Part shown: one piece after another, positions 16,368 to 24,974 of the stretch
How the letters are laid out: each line of letters begins with the position of its first letter
How positions within the stretch are numbered: position 1 is the stretch's first letter
Source: Bog-756 sp963737625
GTDB lineage: Bacteria > Actinomycetota > Acidimicrobiia > Acidimicrobiales > RAAP-2
Direction of reading: 5' to 3'
Assembly (NCBI GenBank): GCA_963737625.1
Contig: CAVTTK010000005.1
Coordinates: 558,001-622,000, forward strand
DNA: 64,000 nt
The notes under the pieces: generated by a model
Database searches by the model: none
Told to the model about the DNA's origin: nothing
What the model saw: the letters and a program-made list of their open reading frames with translations, nothing else
Translations under genes and position numbers: made by a program

Positions 16368-17891
16368 TCATCTCGGAATGGCGGCCGGGACGAGCGCTCC
16401 GGGCCGCGGCGTACCTAACGCTCCGACCGCGTCGTCCGTGTCCGCCGCACGGTCCGTCTCGACAGGACAGTCTCTTCCGGTCACCGCGGGGCGTCGAAGC
16501 CACAGGGCCACCCCGGCCCCGGCCACGGAGAGTCCGGCGGCCACGGCGAGTGCCGGACGGTAGCCCTGGGTGACCGACTGCGGGTCGGACAAGCTGCCCC
16601 GCGACGAGAAGACGGCGGTCACCACGGCGATGCCCACCACGGCACCGAACTGTTGGAGGGTGTTGAGAGTGCCGGAGGCCTTGCCCAGCATGGGGGCGGG
16701 GACGGCGTTCAGGCCGGCGGCGGTCACGCAGGGCAGCGCCATGGAGATGCCCGTTCCGGCTACGAGAAAGGGGAGTACGTAGGAGCTGTATCCCGAGGCG
16801 GAGCCGGCCAGCATCACGATCCAGGCGAAGCCGACGCCTTGCATGAGCAGGCCGGGCACCACGAGGGAGCGGGCCCCGACCCGATCGGAGAGAAGGCCGG
16901 CGACAGGGGCCACGAGGAGGGGGGTGGCCGTCCACGGCAGGAACCGGAGCCCCGTGCCCAGCGGGGAGTCCCCGAGGGCGAACTGAAAGTACTGGCTGGT
17001 GAGGTAGGCCGCCGAGAAGATGGAGGCGCTCATCAGGAACTGCACGGTCACCGCCGAGGCGAAGGTGGTGCGCCGGAACAGGTCGAGAGGAATCATGGGG
17101 TCATCCACCCGCGCCTCCCGCCAGACGAATCCGAGTAGCAGGACGAGGCCGAGTGACAGTCCGGCCAGGTTTTCCCCGCTTCCCCAGCCCCGCTGCCCGC
17201 CCTGGACCAGGCCCCAGATGAGGACGGCGATGCCACTCGAGACGAGGACCAACGCTGGGACGTCCAGCCGGCCCCTGGGTCCGAAGCTCTCGGACAAGTG
17301 GCGGCGGGCCCCGACGGCGGCGATGACGCCGAGCGGGACGTTGACCCAGAAGATCCAGTGCCAATTCAGCTCCTGGGTCAGTGCGCCGCCGATCAGCGGA
17401 CCACAGGCCACGGCCAGGCCGGCGATCCCACCCCAGATGCCCACCACCGCACCTCGGCGCTCGGGCGGAAATGCCTCGGTCAACAGGGTGAGGCCGAGGG
17501 GCATGACGATGGCAGCTCCCGTGCCCTGCAGGGCACGGCAGGCTACGAGGACGGCCGCCGTCGGGGCCAGGGCGCACGCCGCCGACGACACCGTGAACAG
17601 GACCAGACCGGTGACGTAGACCCGTCGGCGACCCAGCCGGTCGCCCAGGGCGGCCGCGGTCAGGATGCCCGCACCGAAGGCGATGGTGTACGCACTGACC
17701 GTCCACTGCAGTGTCCCCACCCCACCCCCCAGATCACGGTGGATGGAGGGCAGGGCGGTGACGACGACCAGGGCATCGAGGGTCACCATCAGGTAGGCCA
17801 CCGACGTCAGGAGCACGGCGAGCACGGAGTTGGTGCCACGGGCTCGTGATGACGCGCCCCGGGGCATCGGTACCGGGAGGAGATTGGTCAC
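16368..17891 (-). CDS. MFS drug exporter, DHA2 (14-TM) family
   Basis: A 507-residue proton-driven exporter of the EmrB/QacA type. Visible motifs are TLDALVVVTALPSIHRDLGG in the first helix, LGDRLGRRRVYVTG (motif A), ALQGTGAAIVMPLGLTLL and GPLIGGALTQELNWHWIFWV (motif C region). About 14 hydrophobic segments are present. Start GTG 17891 overlaps the YCII stop (GTGA), so the two are translated together; ATG 17867 is an alternative. Substrate unknown, perhaps a toxic organic compound. Confidence 0.85.
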   Translation of the reverse strand: MTNLLPVPMPRGASSRARGTNSVLAVLLTSVAYLMVTLDALVVVTALPSIHRDLGGGVGTLQWTVSAYTIAFGAGILTAAALGDRLGRRRVYVTGLVLFTVSSAACALAPTAAVLVACRALQGTGAAIVMPLGLTLLTEAFPPERRGAVVGIWGGIAGLAVACGPLIGGALTQELNWHWIFWVNVPLGVIAAVGARRHLSESFGPRGRLDVPALVLVSSGIAVLIWGLVQGGQRGWGSGENLAGLSLGLVLLLGFVWREARVDDPMIPLDLFRRTTFASAVTVQFLMSASIFSAAYLTSQYFQFALGDSPLGTGLRFLPWTATPLLVAPVAGLLSDRVGARSLVVPGLLMQGVGFAWIVMLAGSASGYSSYVLPFLVAGTGISMALPCVTAAGLNAVPAPMLGKASGTLNTLQQFGAVVGIAVVTAVFSSRGSLSDPQSVTQGYRPALAVAAGLSVAGAGVALWLRRPAVTGRDCPVETDRAADTDDAVGALGTPRPGALVPAAIPR

Positions 17892-18193
17892 TGGGGAGCA
17901 CCACCCAGCACGGTGATCACTCCGACCTCGACGCCGCCACCCTCGGCCACGCCCGGGCACGCCTCGGCCAGGGCCAACGCCGCATCCAGATCCCGGGCCT
18001 CTACGAGTGAGTAGCCGCCGAGGGCGGTGTCCGCCCCGCAGTTCCCGAGCGAGGCCGATTCGAAGACGGGGTTCCCTTGGTCGAGGACGTCGTCGCCGAT
18101 GCCCTCGAAGAAGGCTGCCCAGGCGGCCAGGGCCTCGGGCCGCCCCGGGCGGTAGTCCCGTGGCATCCGGTAGGAGAAGAGGAAGGTGGTCAT
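17888..18193 (-). CDS. YCII-related protein
   Basis: A 101-residue YCII-fold protein (MTTFLFSYRMPRDYRPGRPE, then LGGYSLVEARDLDAALALAE and a closing VEVGVITVLGG). The family includes small enzymes and putative ligand sensors and is often encoded beside ECF sigma factors with a SnoaL-like C-terminal domain, as here. It starts at ATG 18193 with AAGGAG upstream. It forms an operon with the MFS exporter and is divergent from the sigma gene. Role unknown. Confidence 0.78.
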   Translation of the reverse strand: MTTFLFSYRMPRDYRPGRPEALAAWAAFFEGIGDDVLDQGNPVFESASLGNCGADTALGGYSLVEARDLDAALALAEACPGVAEGGGVEVGVITVLGGAPQ

Positions 18194-18213
18194 GGTGGTG
18201 CTCCTTGGGTAGG

Positions 18214-18293
18214 CCCGGCACGGTGCCGGGACGGTGTCGTAGAGGCAGACACCGTCCACTGCGGGAATTGGGCGGTGACGACCGCCCAATTCC
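18214..18293. promoter_or_regulatory. three consecutive inverted repeats in a divergent promoter region
   Basis: Between YCII (start 18193) and the ECF sigma gene (start 18365) lie three perfect inverted repeats in 80 bp: CCCGGCA-CGG-TGCCGGG (18214-18230), ACGGTGTC-N9-GACACCGT (18231-18255), and GGAATTGGGCGGT-GACG-ACCGCCCAATTCC (18264-18293, 13-bp arms). They may be operators or transcript hairpins controlling both directions. Confidence 0.65.
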
Positions 18294-18364
18294 GATCCGG
18301 CCCGGTGTCAGTACCGGGGAGGGGCACGGCGGTCTGGAGGACGAGGTGATGCGAGGATGGCGAC

Positions 18365-19372
18365 GTGACTACGGATCTGATGAACCGGGCCCAGGCCGGG
18401 GACGAGGTGGCCTTCGGCCAACTGGTGGAGGGCCATCGGAGAGAGCTGCAGGTCCACTGCTACCGGATCCTCGGGTCGGCACAGGATGCCGAGGACGCGC
18501 TGCAAGAGACCCTGCTGGCGGCATGGCAGGGCCTCTCCGGATTCGAGGGTCGGGCATCGCTGCGCACCTGGCTCTACCGGATCGCCACCACTCGTTGCCT
18601 CAACGCCCTGCGTTCGGCTAGCCGGAGGCCTCCCGTGGACGCTCCCTTCGCCGCCGTCGGTCCCCCCGAGCCCACCCGGATGGGGGAGGTGGTCTGGCTC
18701 GAGCCCTATCCTGATGCGCTGCTCGACGGGCTCCCCTCCGTCGACCCCGGGCCCGAGGCCCGATACGCGGCGCGGGAGGCCATCTCGTTGGGATTCGTGA
18801 CCGCGCTCCAGCACCTTCCCCCGCGCCAGCGGGCGGTGCTGGTCCTGCGGGACGTCCTCGGCTTCCGTTCCCGCGAGGTGGCGACCATGCTGGAGAGCAC
18901 CGAGGAGTCGGTGGCCAGTGCGCTGAAGCGGGCCCGGGCCACCCTCGGGCAGCGCTTCCCGGCCCATGGGGACGAGCCACCCCCGCCACCGCACTCGGCC
19001 GTCGAAGTGGAGCTGGTCGACCGCCTGACCGTGGCCTACGAGTCGGGGGACCTCGACGGCCTGGTGGCCCTGCTGCGCGAGGACGTGCTGTTGACCATGC
19101 CGCCGGTGCCCTTGGAGTACGAGGGACGCGAACTGGCCCGGCGGTTCTTCGCCGTGGTGGCCTTCCGACCGGGGCGCCGGTTCCGGCTGGTGCCGACCCG
19201 GGCCAACGGCCAACCGGCCTTCGGCATCTACGTGCAGGACGGCCACGCCGACCTGTTTCACGCCACCGGTCTGCTGGTGCTGTCGTTGGCCGGCCGGCAG
19301 ATCGCCGCCATGACCCGATTCGACAACAGCGTGGTGGACCGGTTCGGGCTACCCCGCACCCTGTCGAGCTGA
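18365..19372 (+). CDS. ECF sigma factor with SnoaL-like C-terminal domain
   Basis: A 335-residue extracytoplasmic-function sigma factor. Region 2 spans about residues 8-75 (DEVAFGQLVEGHRRELQVHC, DAEDALQETLLAAWQGLSGF). Region 4 spans about 125-185 (ALQHLPPRQRAVLVLRDVLG, ATMLESTEESVASALKRARA). The C-terminal 130 residues form a SnoaL/NTF2-like domain, which in this group replaces or regulates an anti-sigma factor. It resembles the SigG/SigJ kind of large ECF sigma. It starts at GTG 18365. Targets likely include the divergent YCII-MFS genes (inference). Confidence 0.87.
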   Translation: MTTDLMNRAQAGDEVAFGQLVEGHRRELQVHCYRILGSAQDAEDALQETLLAAWQGLSGFEGRASLRTWLYRIATTRCLNALRSASRRPPVDAPFAAVGPPEPTRMGEVVWLEPYPDALLDGLPSVDPGPEARYAAREAISLGFVTALQHLPPRQRAVLVLRDVLGFRSREVATMLESTEESVASALKRARATLGQRFPAHGDEPPPPPHSAVEVELVDRLTVAYESGDLDGLVALLREDVLLTMPPVPLEYEGRELARRFFAVVAFRPGRRFRLVPTRANGQPAFGIYVQDGHADLFHATGLLVLSLAGRQIAAMTRFDNSVVDRFGLPRTLSS

Positions 19373-19398
19373 GCCCCGGGGCGATCCGACCCACCCTC

Positions 19399-19427
19399 TT
19401 GACTGGCCGTCTCCATGAACTATAGTT
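19399..19427 (+). promoter_or_regulatory. promoter of GntR operon with palindrome over the -10
   Basis: TTGACT (19399-19404), a 16-bp spacer, then TATAGT (19421-19426). The start codon GTG is at 19434, so the predicted transcription start falls on or next to it: a leaderless or nearly leaderless mRNA. AACTATAGTT (19418-19427) is a perfect 10-bp palindrome covering the -10, a likely site for autorepression by the GntR protein. Confidence 0.65.
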
Positions 19428-19433
19428 ATCTAG

Positions 19434-19850
19434 GTGACTAAAGAAGTATTGAGGCAGACCATCAGCTTCCACCTGAGCCCGGACTCCGGCGTGCCCGCCT
19501 ACCTCCAACTGGTGCAGCAGGTCAGGCAGGCCCTGCGCATGGGGACCCTGGCCGTGGGGGACAAGCTGCCCACGGTGAAGGAGGTGGTGGCCGAGGTGGC
19601 CATCAACCCCAACACCGTGATGAAGGCCTACTGGGAGCTCGAGCACGACGGATTGGTCGAGGGTCGCCAGGGGGTCGGCACCTTCGTCACCCGCCGACCG
19701 GAGGGACCGCCTCCCGACGTCCAGGCCCGCCTGGCCCGCGGTCTCGAGCGGTGGGTGCTCTCGGCCCGGAGCGAGGGGCTCGACGACGAGTCGATCGAGT
19801 CGATGCTGCGAGGGACGCTCCGGAGCCGGCGGGACGAGGCCATCGCATGA
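19434..19850 (+). CDS. GntR-family regulator, YtrA subfamily
   Basis: A 138-residue regulator with an N-terminal winged helix (SGVPAYLQLVQQVRQALRMG, LPTVKEVVAEVAINPNTVMK, GLVEGRQGVGTFV) and a short helical C-terminus for dimerisation rather than a ligand domain, which defines the YtrA type. Such genes head operons of ABC transporters and repress them. Here the stop overlaps the ATPase start (ATGA). It starts at GTG 19434 directly behind the -10 region. Confidence 0.88.
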   Translation: MTKEVLRQTISFHLSPDSGVPAYLQLVQQVRQALRMGTLAVGDKLPTVKEVVAEVAINPNTVMKAYWELEHDGLVEGRQGVGTFVTRRPEGPPPDVQARLARGLERWVLSARSEGLDDESIESMLRGTLRSRRDEAIA

Positions 19851-20755
19851 TGGCCTCCGGTGTCCCGTCCCTCAGGACGAGGGGCCTGGGCAAGCGTTAC
19901 GGGAGCCAGTGGGCCCTCCAGGAGTGCACGCTCGAGGTGGCCGAAGGTCGGGTCACGGCCCTGGTCGGGCCCAACGGGGCCGGCAAGACGACGCTGCTGC
20001 GCCTCCTGGTGGGACTGAGCACCCCCACCGAGGGAGAGGCCGAACTGCTGGGCCGGCGCCCGGAGCAGAGCGAGGACTTCCTGGCCAGCATCGGCTATCT
20101 GGCTCAAGACGTCCCCCTGTACCGACGCCTGTCGGCTGACGACCATCTGGCGCTCGGGGCCCACCTCAACCGCCAGTGGGACGCCACCGGGGCGCGGGAC
20201 CGCCTGGTTCGGCTCCGGATCCCGTTGGACCGGCCGGTGGCCAGCCTCTCCGGTGGCCAACGGGCCCAGGTCGGCCTGGGCCTGGCGCTGGCCAAGCGTC
20301 CGCGGGTCCTGCTGCTCGATGAGCCGGTGGCGGCGCTCGACCCCCTGGCCCGACGCGAGTTCCTGGCGTCGCTGACCGAGGCCGTGGCCGACGGGGGCCT
20401 GTCGGTCATCCTCTCGTCACACCTGTTGCACGATCTCGAGCGGGTGTGCGACCACGTGATCCTCCTCGCCTCGTCCCGCACCCAACTGTGTGCCGAGATC
20501 GACGACGTGCTGGCCACCCACCGCATGCTGGTCGGACCTCGGCGACCGCTGGCCGGTGTCGAGCGCTCCGTCCACGTGATCACGTCCACCCAGACCACCA
20601 ACCAGACCCGGCTGCTGGCCCGACTGGACGGCCCGGTCCTCGATCCGTCCTGGGAGGTCAGCGAAGTAGGGCTGGAGGAGATCATCCTGGCCTACATGGG
20701 CCACGACGAGCGGGAGGCCACCCCGGTGGTCACGCTGACGGGAGGGACTCGGTGA
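19847..20755 (+). CDS. ABC transporter ATPase
   Basis: A 302-residue ATPase of an exporter-type system. Walker A is VGPNGAGKTTLLRLL, the Q-loop region GYLAQDVPLYRRLSADDHLA, the signature LSGGQRAQVGLG, Walker B VLLLDEPVAALDP and the switch ILSSHLLHDLERV. The C-terminal 80 residues are a typical extension of uncertain role. It starts at ATG 19847 overlapping the GntR stop, and its own stop overlaps the permease start (GTGA). Substrate unknown; YtrA-linked systems often respond to cell-envelope antibiotics. Confidence 0.88.
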   Translation: MMASGVPSLRTRGLGKRYGSQWALQECTLEVAEGRVTALVGPNGAGKTTLLRLLVGLSTPTEGEAELLGRRPEQSEDFLASIGYLAQDVPLYRRLSADDHLALGAHLNRQWDATGARDRLVRLRIPLDRPVASLSGGQRAQVGLGLALAKRPRVLLLDEPVAALDPLARREFLASLTEAVADGGLSVILSSHLLHDLERVCDHVILLASSRTQLCAEIDDVLATHRMLVGPRRPLAGVERSVHVITSTQTTNQTRLLARLDGPVLDPSWEVSEVGLEEIILAYMGHDEREATPVVTLTGGTR

Positions 20756-21696
20756 ACCAGCTCATCTGGCGGCTCCACCGGAACCAGGTGTACTTCGCCG
20801 CCGCGGCGCTGGCGGCGCTGGCCGTGCTGCTGGTGATCACCGGTGCGGTGATGGCCCACGACTACCACCGGTTCCTGGCCACCTGTGGGGCCACCCAGAG
20901 CTGCGGTGAGGGCCAGGGCCAGCTGTACGACGGCGACGGCGCCATCTTCGACGTCGTCAATCTGACCATGGTGGTGCCCCTGCTGTTCGGTCTGTTCTGG
21001 GGGGCGCCGCTGGTGGCCAAGGAGATGGAGGACGGGACCCACGCCCTGGCCTGGACCCAGGGGGTCACCCGCCGCCACTGGCTGACCACCAACGTGACCT
21101 GGGTCCTGCTCGCAGCGGCGGTGTGGGGTGCCACCATGGCCGCCTTGGTCAGTTGGTGGCGGACCCCGGAGAACGCCCTGGGCAGCCGGTTCGACTCCTT
21201 CGACGTCCAGGGCCTGGTGCCCGTGGCCTACTCGTTGTTCGCCGTGGCCCTGGGCATCGCCGTCGGATCGCTGTTCCGGCGGGTGCTGCCGGCCATCGCC
21301 ACCACGCTCGGTGTGTTCGTCGCCGTGCGGGTGGCCATCGGGGTCTACCTCCGGCCCCACTTCATCGCCCCGCTGTCCAGCTCGGCCTCGTTGGCCTCGG
21401 GCGGCGCTCCCGCCGGTTCGTGGGTGATCTCGTCGGGCATCGTGGGCCCCCACGGTCAACAGCTCGGTCACGGCATCGCCCTGGCTCAGATGCCGGCCGT
21501 CTGCCTGCCGAGCGGCGTGGGGGAGAAGTCAGTCGTGCTCCCGTGCCTGATGGCCCACGGCTTCCGACAGGTGGTCGCCTATCAGCCGGCCGGCCGCTTC
21601 TGGGCCTTCCAGGGAATCGAAGGGGCCATCTTCGTGGCCCTGACCGCGGCGCTGCTCGGCCTGGCCTATTGGAGGGTGTTGTCCCGGGACGCCTGA
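20752..21696 (+). CDS. ABC transporter permease
   Basis: A 314-residue membrane protein with about six membrane segments: near residues 15-35, 62-85, 110-130, 150-172, 180-200 and a C-terminal helix (ALTAALLGLAYWRVL). MVVPLLFGLFWGAPLVAKEM and THALAWTQGVTRRHWLTTNV are common in ABC-2-type permeases coupled to YtrA regulators. A larger extracytoplasmic loop lies at about 205-285. It starts at GTG 20752, overlapping the ATPase stop, and is last of three coupled genes. Confidence 0.85.
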   Translation: MNQLIWRLHRNQVYFAAAALAALAVLLVITGAVMAHDYHRFLATCGATQSCGEGQGQLYDGDGAIFDVVNLTMVVPLLFGLFWGAPLVAKEMEDGTHALAWTQGVTRRHWLTTNVTWVLLAAAVWGATMAALVSWWRTPENALGSRFDSFDVQGLVPVAYSLFAVALGIAVGSLFRRVLPAIATTLGVFVAVRVAIGVYLRPHFIAPLSSSASLASGGAPAGSWVISSGIVGPHGQQLGHGIALAQMPAVCLPSGVGEKSVVLPCLMAHGFRQVVAYQPAGRFWAFQGIEGAIFVALTAALLGLAYWRVLSRDA

Positions 21697-21771
21697 GGGG
21701 ACCCCGAGCGCGGCCCCTGATGCCCGCATCGGACGCTGGCTACCATCGGCCCAGTCCGATCAGGGGGAACC

Positions 21772-23307
21772 ATGGCACACGACCCGGTAGTGGCCGAGAC
21801 GATCACCGAGCGGGACAGCCTCGAGCCCCACTTCACGCTGCCCGACCAGGAGGGCCGGGCCGCCGAGGCCCTGGGCCGGTACCGGGGGTCGACCGGCCGG
21901 CGGCCCAACATCCTCATGGTCCTCTTCGACGACGTCGGCTGGGGCGACTTCGGCTGCTACGGAGGAGGGGTGGCCGTGGGTGCCCCGACCCCCAACATCG
22001 ACCGGTTGGCCCGGCGGGGCAAGCTCCTCACCAGCTGCTATTCGGAGCCGTCGTGCACGCCGTCGCGCGCCTCGATCATGACGGGTCGGCTGCCCATGCG
22101 CCACGGCCTGCTCCGTCCCCCCATGTACGGCCAGCCCGGCGGGCTCGACGGCGAGCTGACCCTGGCCCAGCTGCTCTCGGCGGCCGGCTACGTCACCCAG
22201 GCCGTGGGCAAGTGGCACATCGGGGAGAACATCGAGTCCCAGCCCCAGAACGTGGGCTTCGACGACTTCTACGGCTTCTTATCGGTGTCGGACATGTACA
22301 CCGAGTGGCGGGACCCCAACTTCTTCCCGGAGATCGTCTACAGCGCCGAGCGCACCGCGTGGGTGGAGAACCTGCCGTTCAACAAGTGCTTCGTGCACGC
22401 CACCCGGGGCGGCGAGGCCGAGAACGTGGAGGAGGTCACCGTCCCCGTCCTCTCCCTTCTCGACGAGAAGTGGGCCGGCTACTCCCTCGAGTTCATCCGC
22501 CGGATGGGGGAGCCCGCCCGGGGGGAACGGCGGCCCTGGTTCCTCTATCACTGCACCCGCGGCGCGCACTTCGACAACTACCCCCACGAGCGGTTCCTCG
22601 GCTCGTCGCCGGCCAGGCACCCCTACAAGGACACCATCATCGAGCTCGACGACATCGTGGGCCGGCTGGTGGCCGAGTTGGAGGCCAGCGGCCAGATGGA
22701 GGACACGCTGATCTTCCTCTCGTCGGACAACGGACCCGAGATGGAGACGTGGCCCGACGCCGCCTACTCCCCGTTCCGCAGCGCCAAGGGATCGACCTGG
22801 GAGGGAGGCCAGCGGGTCCCGGCCATCGTGACCTGGCCGGGGATGATCGCCCCTGACATCGCCACTGACGGCCTGTTCTCCCAGATGGACCTGTTCAACA
22901 CCCTGCTCACCCTGGCCGACTCCGCCGGCTCCGTCCCCGAGGACCGCTTCATCGACGGGGTGGACCAGACCTCGTTCCTCCTCGACCCGGCCGGCCAGTC
23001 CAACCGCAAGTACCTCTACTACTGGCTGACCAACGTGTTCTCGGCCCTCCGGGTGGGGGAGTGGAAGTTCATGGTCGCCTCCACCTCCGATGACGACCGG
23101 GACTGCTTCAACCTGGGCGGCTTCACCGGCGTGACCCAGAAGTACTCCCACGGCCGCCTCTACAACCTGTACCTCGATCCCAAGGAGAGCCACAGCTACA
23201 TGATCCGGAAGCTGGCCTACATCGACAGCTTCACCAGTGGGATCCGGGACCACTTCATCACCTACGGCCGGTACCCACCCAAGCAACCCATCGCCGCCAT
23301 GCAGTAG
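21772..23307 (+). CDS. arylsulfatase (sulfatase family)
   Basis: A 511-residue sulfatase that hydrolyses sulfate esters. Asp53-Asp54 in NILMVLFDDVGWGDF and SSDNGPE late in the protein supply calcium ligands. The signature SCTPSRASIMTGR has Cys95 for conversion to formylglycine. VGKWHIGE provides the conserved Lys-His. No signal peptide is seen at the N-terminus, so it is probably cytosolic. A formylglycine-generating enzyme must be encoded elsewhere. Released sulfate could feed assimilation alongside the sulfate transporter. It starts at ATG 21772 after GGGGGAACC. Confidence 0.9.
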   Translation: MAHDPVVAETITERDSLEPHFTLPDQEGRAAEALGRYRGSTGRRPNILMVLFDDVGWGDFGCYGGGVAVGAPTPNIDRLARRGKLLTSCYSEPSCTPSRASIMTGRLPMRHGLLRPPMYGQPGGLDGELTLAQLLSAAGYVTQAVGKWHIGENIESQPQNVGFDDFYGFLSVSDMYTEWRDPNFFPEIVYSAERTAWVENLPFNKCFVHATRGGEAENVEEVTVPVLSLLDEKWAGYSLEFIRRMGEPARGERRPWFLYHCTRGAHFDNYPHERFLGSSPARHPYKDTIIELDDIVGRLVAELEASGQMEDTLIFLSSDNGPEMETWPDAAYSPFRSAKGSTWEGGQRVPAIVTWPGMIAPDIATDGLFSQMDLFNTLLTLADSAGSVPEDRFIDGVDQTSFLLDPAGQSNRKYLYYWLTNVFSALRVGEWKFMVASTSDDDRDCFNLGGFTGVTQKYSHGRLYNLYLDPKESHSYMIRKLAYIDSFTSGIRDHFITYGRYPPKQPIAAMQ

Positions 23308-23679
23308 GAGGCACCGGGCCGGGGTGCGTCCCGCAGAGGACATCACGCCGCCGGCCGGAGGGGTTCGGCCCCGACCGGGTGTCGAAGGCTCGGGCGGAGC
23401 AGATCCGGTCGATCGCCGTCGAGCGCGTCGGATCACGTGTCGACCTGGTGACCGCCGAAGGCATGGCGGCGATCGACGAGGCGATGCGGTGCACCAGGCC
23501 CTTGGAGACAGGCTGTCGGCCCTGCCGTTCCCGGGCACTGCCGGCCGCGCTAGGGGGCTCTGCCCCAGACCCTCGACATGCGCTCCGCCGAAGCCCGCGA
23601 GTACGGTTGGCCTGGGCTTCCCCGCTCGATCCGGGGGGCAGGCGGCGCAGGGCGCCGGTAGCCGACAGCAGGTGAACCC
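23308..23679. other. intergenic stretch holding a gene remnant
   Basis: About 370 bp between the sulfatase and the PHA depolymerase. Apart from the MazF-like fragment described separately, no gene is seen. Confidence 0.4.
23358..23513 (+). pseudogene. C-terminal fragment of a MazF/PemK-type toxin
   Basis: About 50 codons read GFGPDRVSKARAEQIRSIAV and then VERVGSRVDLVTAEGMAAID, with EAMR to close. This order matches the last strand and helix of MazF-type endoribonucleases (Ser-Lys-Ala-Arg ... Gln-Ile-Arg ... Arg-Val-Gly ... Asp-Glu-Ala). The N-terminal two thirds, the antitoxin and a start site are missing. It is a remnant of a lost TA locus. Confidence 0.5.
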
Positions 23680-24903
23680 ATGCTCTACGAGGCCTACCAA
23701 GCACAACGGGACCTGACGGCCCCGGCCCGGGCGTTCGCCGGCCTGGCCTCGTGGACGCTGGGTGAGCTGCCCGACTGCCTCACCGAGAACCGGCTGGGTC
23801 GCCGCCTGGCCGCCGGCTACGAGATGGTGGGGCGGGCCCGCCTCATCCACGAACGCCCGTCCTTCGGCATCGACCAGGTGATGGTGGGCGGCGAGCTCCT
23901 CCCCGTCCGCGAGGAGGTGGCCCTGTCGACCCCGTTCTCCTCCCTGATCCACTTCGCCAAGGACACCGACGAGTACCAGCCCAAGGTGCTGCTGGTCACG
24001 GCGCTGGCCGGGCACTTCTCCACGCTGCTCCGCTCCACCGTGCGCTCGCTGAGCGCCGACCACGACGTCTACGTCACCGATTGGCTGAACGCCCGTGACG
24101 TGGGGATCGAGCACGGTGGCTTCGGCCTCGACGACTACATCGGCCAGGTGATCTCGTTCCTCGAGTTCATGGGGCCGGGCTCCCATCTGATGGCGGTGTG
24201 CCAGCCCTGCCCGGCGTCGTTGGCCGCCGCCTCGGTGATGGCCTCGACCGACAATCCGGCCCAGCCGAGGAGCCTGGTGCTGATGGCCGGACCCGTGGAC
24301 ACCCGGGTCAACCCGACCAAGGTCAACGACCTGGCCCACTCCAAGCCGATCACCTGGTTCGAGGACAACGTGATCACCACGGTGCCCCTCCGCTACCCGG
24401 GCGCCCTGCGCCGGGTCTATCCCGGGTTCCTCCAGCTGTCGGGGTTCATGGTCATGAACCTGGAGCGCCACGTGAAGCAGCACATCGAGATGTACAACGA
24501 CCTGGTGCGGGGCGACTACGAGGAGGCCCGTCAGATCGGGGAGTTCTACGACGAGTACTTCGCCGTGCTGGACATGCCGGCCGAGTTCTACCTCGAGACC
24601 ATCGACCGGGTCTTCCAGCGCGAGCTGCTGGCCCAGGGGGCGTTCACCTGGCGGGGGAACCCCGTCGAGCCCGGGGCCATCCGTCGCACCGGGCTCCTGA
24701 CCATCGAGGGGGAGAAGGACGACGTGTGCGGCGTGGGCCAGACCATGGCCGCCCAGGAGCTGTGCTCGGGGATCCGGCCGGCCAAGAAGCGCCACCACCT
24801 CCAACCGGGTGTCGGCCACTACGGGGTGTTCAGCGGCAGCCGGTGGGAGACCCAGGTCTACCCCATCGTGCGCAACTTCATCGCCGCCAACGACGTCGCC
24901 TGA
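23680..24903 (+). CDS. phaZ: intracellular polyhydroxyalkanoate depolymerase
   Basis: A 407-residue alpha/beta-hydrolase that mobilises stored PHA granules in the cytoplasm. It begins MLYEAYQAQRDLTAPARAFA, the usual N-terminus of the PhaZ/BdbA group. The nucleophile is Cys174 in HLMAVCQPCPASL, the lipase-like box with cysteine instead of serine. RRTGLLTIEGEKDDVCGVGQ supplies the acid and the His in HHLQPGVGHYGVFSG the base. Length is normal. It lies at the edge of the PHA island, on the opposite strand to the synthase operon. Confidence 0.9.
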   Translation: MLYEAYQAQRDLTAPARAFAGLASWTLGELPDCLTENRLGRRLAAGYEMVGRARLIHERPSFGIDQVMVGGELLPVREEVALSTPFSSLIHFAKDTDEYQPKVLLVTALAGHFSTLLRSTVRSLSADHDVYVTDWLNARDVGIEHGGFGLDDYIGQVISFLEFMGPGSHLMAVCQPCPASLAAASVMASTDNPAQPRSLVLMAGPVDTRVNPTKVNDLAHSKPITWFEDNVITTVPLRYPGALRRVYPGFLQLSGFMVMNLERHVKQHIEMYNDLVRGDYEEARQIGEFYDEYFAVLDMPAEFYLETIDRVFQRELLAQGAFTWRGNPVEPGAIRRTGLLTIEGEKDDVCGVGQTMAAQELCSGIRPAKKRHHLQPGVGHYGVFSGSRWETQVYPIVRNFIAANDVA

Positions 24904-24974
24904 TCCCGACCGTACGTCGGCCGGATGTCCGGGCCGGGCGGGAGCCGGTCAGCGGTGCTCGGGCCGGGTCCCCG

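Noticed and set aside
22279..24819. An 846-codon minus-strand frame over the sulfatase and phaZ
   Set aside because: His/Gly/Val-rich composition and no domains; both genes on the plus strand are fully supported.
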